Below, in pieces: positions 4,698-6,687 of a stretch of 6,687 nt of DNA. The first letter of the stretch is position 1; each line of letters starts with the position of its first letter. The notes beneath the pieces were generated by a model that was not told the DNA's origin, did not search any database, and saw nothing but the letters and a program-made list of their open reading frames with translations. The stretch is from Desulfobulbaceae bacterium (lineage in GTDB: Bacteria; Desulfobacterota; Desulfobulbia; Desulfobulbales; Desulfobulbaceae). The DNA is taken from the NCBI GenBank assembly GCA_003508005.1, contig DNUE01000019.1:1-6687 (forward strand). The letters run 5' to 3'. Made by a program: the position numbers and the translations under genes.

Positions 4698-6687
4698 ATG
4701 TCTGATGAATCCATAAACACGGAAAGCAACGATAAGATCAGTGTCTGGGATACACTTAAAGAGATCGTTTCTAATGCTTGGAGCGATTTCAAGGATAATC
4801 CAAGAGACAATACCTTGTTACTAATTGGAAAATGGCAAAATAGCTGGAATTTTGAATATGACCCAAAAGAAACAAGCCTCTTTGATGCCATAAGTGAAAT
4901 GAGGATGGAAACACCTATAAGGAATGCTTATCTTGATACCATTGAAGAGCCACCCGAGAAAAGACTCGAATCCTTTTTAAACAAAATTTATGATTCTACT
5001 ATTAGAGATCTATTCCTTGATGCTGTATATTACCAACAATGTTATGGAGGAGGGGACCCTAATTATGGAGCTGAATACCTTGACGCATTCAAAACTGCAC
5101 TGGAACGCAATGAACTGTTAAAACAATATATTGACGCAATCAATGAACCAACCTTGGCTCAAAAATACCCCATCGATTTAGAGCCTCTAAAAGATTTTCT
5201 TTCCCTTATTCCAGCCCCCACCGGCCTCAACGATACTATCCCCAGCAGCCCGTTGATCCTCGACCTCGACGGCGACGGCATCGAAACAGTAGGGCTGGAT
5301 GCCGGCATTCAGTTCGATTTGAACAACGACGGATTCCGGCAAACCGTTGCCTGGGCCGGTGCCGACGATGGCCTGCTGGCCCTGGACCGGGACGGTGACG
5401 GGCGCATCACCGGGGGGTTCGAGCTTTTCGGCAATCATACCGCTTTGCAGAATGGCAAAACCGCCGCCAACGGCTTTCTCGCCATGGCCGATTTCGACAG
5501 CAACAAGGATGGTTGGATCGACGCAAATGATGCTATCTGGGGCGACCTGCGCATCTGGCGGGATATTAACCAGAACGGCGACAGCGAAGAGGGCGAGCTG
5601 TTCACCCTGGACGATCTCGGCATCGCCCGCCTCAACCTGAACTACGTCAACAGCAATCTCAAAGATGAGCACGGCAACGCCTTCCGCCAGATTGGCAGCT
5701 ATGAAGATACGGAGGGCAACATCCGGGAGATGGTCGATGTCTGGTTTCAGACCAATCCCACCGTGTCCAGACCTGTGGACGACATCGATGTTCCTGAAAA
5801 CATCCAACTGCTCCCCGACGCCGCCGGTTACGGCAAGGTACGCTCCCTGCATCAGGCCATGGCCATGGACGACAGCGGCCAATTGCAGAACCTGGTCGAA
5901 CAGTTTCAAGCCGAAACCAATGCCGCGTCACGCAATGCCCTGCTGCCGCAAATCCTGTTTTTGTGGGCCGGCGGACAGGAATCAAACGTAAGCTATGGAA
6001 GCAACGCCTATAAGGACATCATCAATCCGCAGCAGATGGGGGTTCTCGAAGTCTTCTGGGGCGACCGGAACTTCACCCGCATCGGCGGGCCCAACCATGC
6101 CAACCAACTGGCCGAGCGCTATCAGCAGTTGGAAGACATGGTATTTTACCAACTGATGGCCCAAACCCATCTGCAGGAAATCTTTGAGCTGGTTCCCTTC
6201 ACCTTCGACGAAACCCGAAATGCCTGGACGGGCGATTTCTGGCTGGCGACGGCAACCATTGCCTTTCAGGCCACAATTGAACCGGAAAAAAAATCTGACT
6301 TGATGGATGATTTCATGCGCAGCGTGCGCGGTCTGAATCCCTATACCCTCCACAATGAAGACAATGCCAAACAAGCCTTCGCTGATTTAATCGCGCCGAA
6401 TATCGCCAGTGAATGGGCACAAGACCTTGGGGAGACGCTGAGTCGCTCTTATTTGGGCACAACCGATGGAAATGATGTTCTCACCCTTTCCAAGCCAGCG
6501 ATCATCCCGGTTTTGGGTGGCGCGGGCAACGATACCATTAAAGGCAGTTCCGGAGCCGACATTCTGGTCGGGGGCGACGGCGACGACCAACTTTACGGCA
6601 ATAATGGCGACGACATCCTGATCGGCGGCGCCGGCAACGATGTCCTCAACGGCGGGCGTGGCAATGATCGCTATCTGTTCGACAAGG
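4698..6687 (+). CDS. RTX-type calcium-binding secreted protein, 3' end outside the window
   Basis: Probable type I substrate; 663 complete codons are visible and the frame is still open at the window edge. Residues 1-172 are an acidic, mainly helical-looking N-terminal domain I do not recognise, with one Cys (115), a Gly-rich CYGGGDPNYG turn and no Sec signal peptide, as expected for type I export. Residues 185-300 hold a calcium-loop domain common in large RTX proteins: DLDGDG (189-194), DLNNDG (207-212), DRDGDG (230-235), DSNKDGWIDAND (267-278) and DINQNG...E (289-300). Residues 301-355 continue this domain up to VDVWFQTNPT. A helical region of about 370-590 (GYGKVRSLHQAMAMDD...FYQLMAQTHLQEIF) follows, also typical of these proteins. 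RTX nonapeptides start at 607. The C-terminal secretion signal must lie downstream. Residues 1-172 are encoded by AT-rich DNA and the rest by GC-rich DNA. Toxin, enzyme or adhesin cannot be decided here; no HlyA-like pore domain is evident. Confidence 0.92.
   Translation, partial: MSDESINTESNDKISVWDTLKEIVSNAWSDFKDNPRDNTLLLIGKWQNSWNFEYDPKETSLFDAISEMRMETPIRNAYLDTIEEPPEKRLESFLNKIYDSTIRDLFLDAVYYQQCYGGGDPNYGAEYLDAFKTALERNELLKQYIDAINEPTLAQKYPIDLEPLKDFLSLIPAPTGLNDTIPSSPLILDLDGDGIETVGLDAGIQFDLNNDGFRQTVAWAGADDGLLALDRDGDGRITGGFELFGNHTALQNGKTAANGFLAMADFDSNKDGWIDANDAIWGDLRIWRDINQNGDSEEGELFTLDDLGIARLNLNYVNSNLKDEHGNAFRQIGSYEDTEGNIREMVDVWFQTNPTVSRPVDDIDVPENIQLLPDAAGYGKVRSLHQAMAMDDSGQLQNLVEQFQAETNAASRNALLPQILFLWAGGQESNVSYGSNAYKDIINPQQMGVLEVFWGDRNFTRIGGPNHANQLAERYQQLEDMVFYQLMAQTHLQEIFELVPFTFDETRNAWTGDFWLATATIAFQATIEPEKKSDLMDDFMRSVRGLNPYTLHNEDNAKQAFADLIAPNIASEWAQDLGETLSRSYLGTTDGNDVLTLSKPAIIPVLGGAGNDTIKGSSGADILVGGDGDDQLYGNNGDDILIGGAGNDVLNGGRGNDRYLFDK
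6516..6680 (+). repeat. RTX glycine/aspartate nonapeptide repeats
   Basis: Six consecutive nine-residue units are encoded: GGAGNDTIK, GSSGADILV, GGDGDDQLY, GNNGDDILI, GGAGNDVLN and GGRGNDRYL, then F. They fit the GGxGxDxUx consensus, which folds into a calcium-binding parallel beta-roll outside the cell. The NDRYLF end is typical of the last unit in a block, so more blocks may follow past the window. The second unit is divergent (GSSGAD). Confidence 0.95.

Larger units (their letters stand above)
4203..5210. other. AT-rich module of foreign composition
   Basis: Composition drops sharply right after the hlyD stop and recovers sharply near 5210. Hand counts of 60-base lines give about 22-38% GC across 4321-4620 and 4801-5040, with one 47% line at 5041-5100, against 65% in the line starting at 5221. 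Codon use changes with it: A/T-ending codons, with AGA/ATA/TTA present, inside; G/C-ending outside. The right edge falls inside an open reading frame at about codon 172 of the RTX gene, without frame disruption. It contains one complete small gene and a 5' gene segment. I saw no inverted terminal repeats, integrase or transposase, so homologous recombination of an N-terminal cassette is more likely than a transposon. Confidence 0.75.

Noticed and set aside
5187..5909. Minus-strand 240-codon open frame opposite the RTX gene
   Set aside because: The plus-strand frame encodes unmistakable calcium-loop motifs here, so the minus frame is a composition artefact.
6516..6680. DNA-level tandem repeat or CRISPR-like array
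   Set aside because: The periodicity is a 27-base protein repeat (RTX nonapeptides) with variable codons, not a nucleotide repeat array.

Overview
The window holds most of a type I secretion locus for a large calcium-binding RTX protein, preceded by what looks like the 3' half of a 6S RNA gene. The backbone is GC-rich, with strongly G/C-ending codons. A palindromic repeat with arms resembling TCATTCCCGA/TCGGGAATCC, and outer ends resembling GGTCTCGCAAAAAGTC, is of a kind I associate with Desulfuromonadales/Geobacter-like Desulfobacterota. That taxonomic assignment is an inference, not a demonstration.

Layout. Positions 1-133 resemble the 3' half of 6S RNA (ssrS), followed at 146-179 by a perfect-stem rho-independent terminator. 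Positions 180-649 carry no convincing gene. They hold an imperfect palindromic repeat of about 140 bp (252-390), a possible sigma70 promoter (479-507) and an AT-rich leader. The operon then runs on the plus strand: a HlyB-type permease/ATPase (about 650-2788), a HlyD-type membrane fusion protein (2775-4202, overlapping the previous gene by 14 bp), a small unknown three-helix membrane protein (4279-4668), and a long RTX-type protein that starts at 4698 and runs off the window at 6687.

How the genes work together. HlyB and HlyD homologues form the inner-membrane part of a type I export channel, and the RTX protein just downstream is the obvious substrate. Its C-terminal secretion signal would lie beyond the window. 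No outer-membrane TolC-like gene and no HlyC-like acyltransferase is present here.

The most unusual feature is base composition. From the hlyD stop codon (4203) to about 5210 the DNA is AT-rich, roughly 25-40% GC by hand counts of sampled lines. It then switches abruptly to about 65% GC in the middle of the RTX reading frame, with no break in the frame. The AT-rich segment contains exactly the small membrane-protein gene plus the first ~172 codons of the RTX protein, an N-terminal domain I do not recognise. This looks like a swapped or acquired module: a variable N-terminal domain with a co-inherited membrane partner (an immunity protein is one possibility), joined to a conserved calcium-binding/RTX export chassis.
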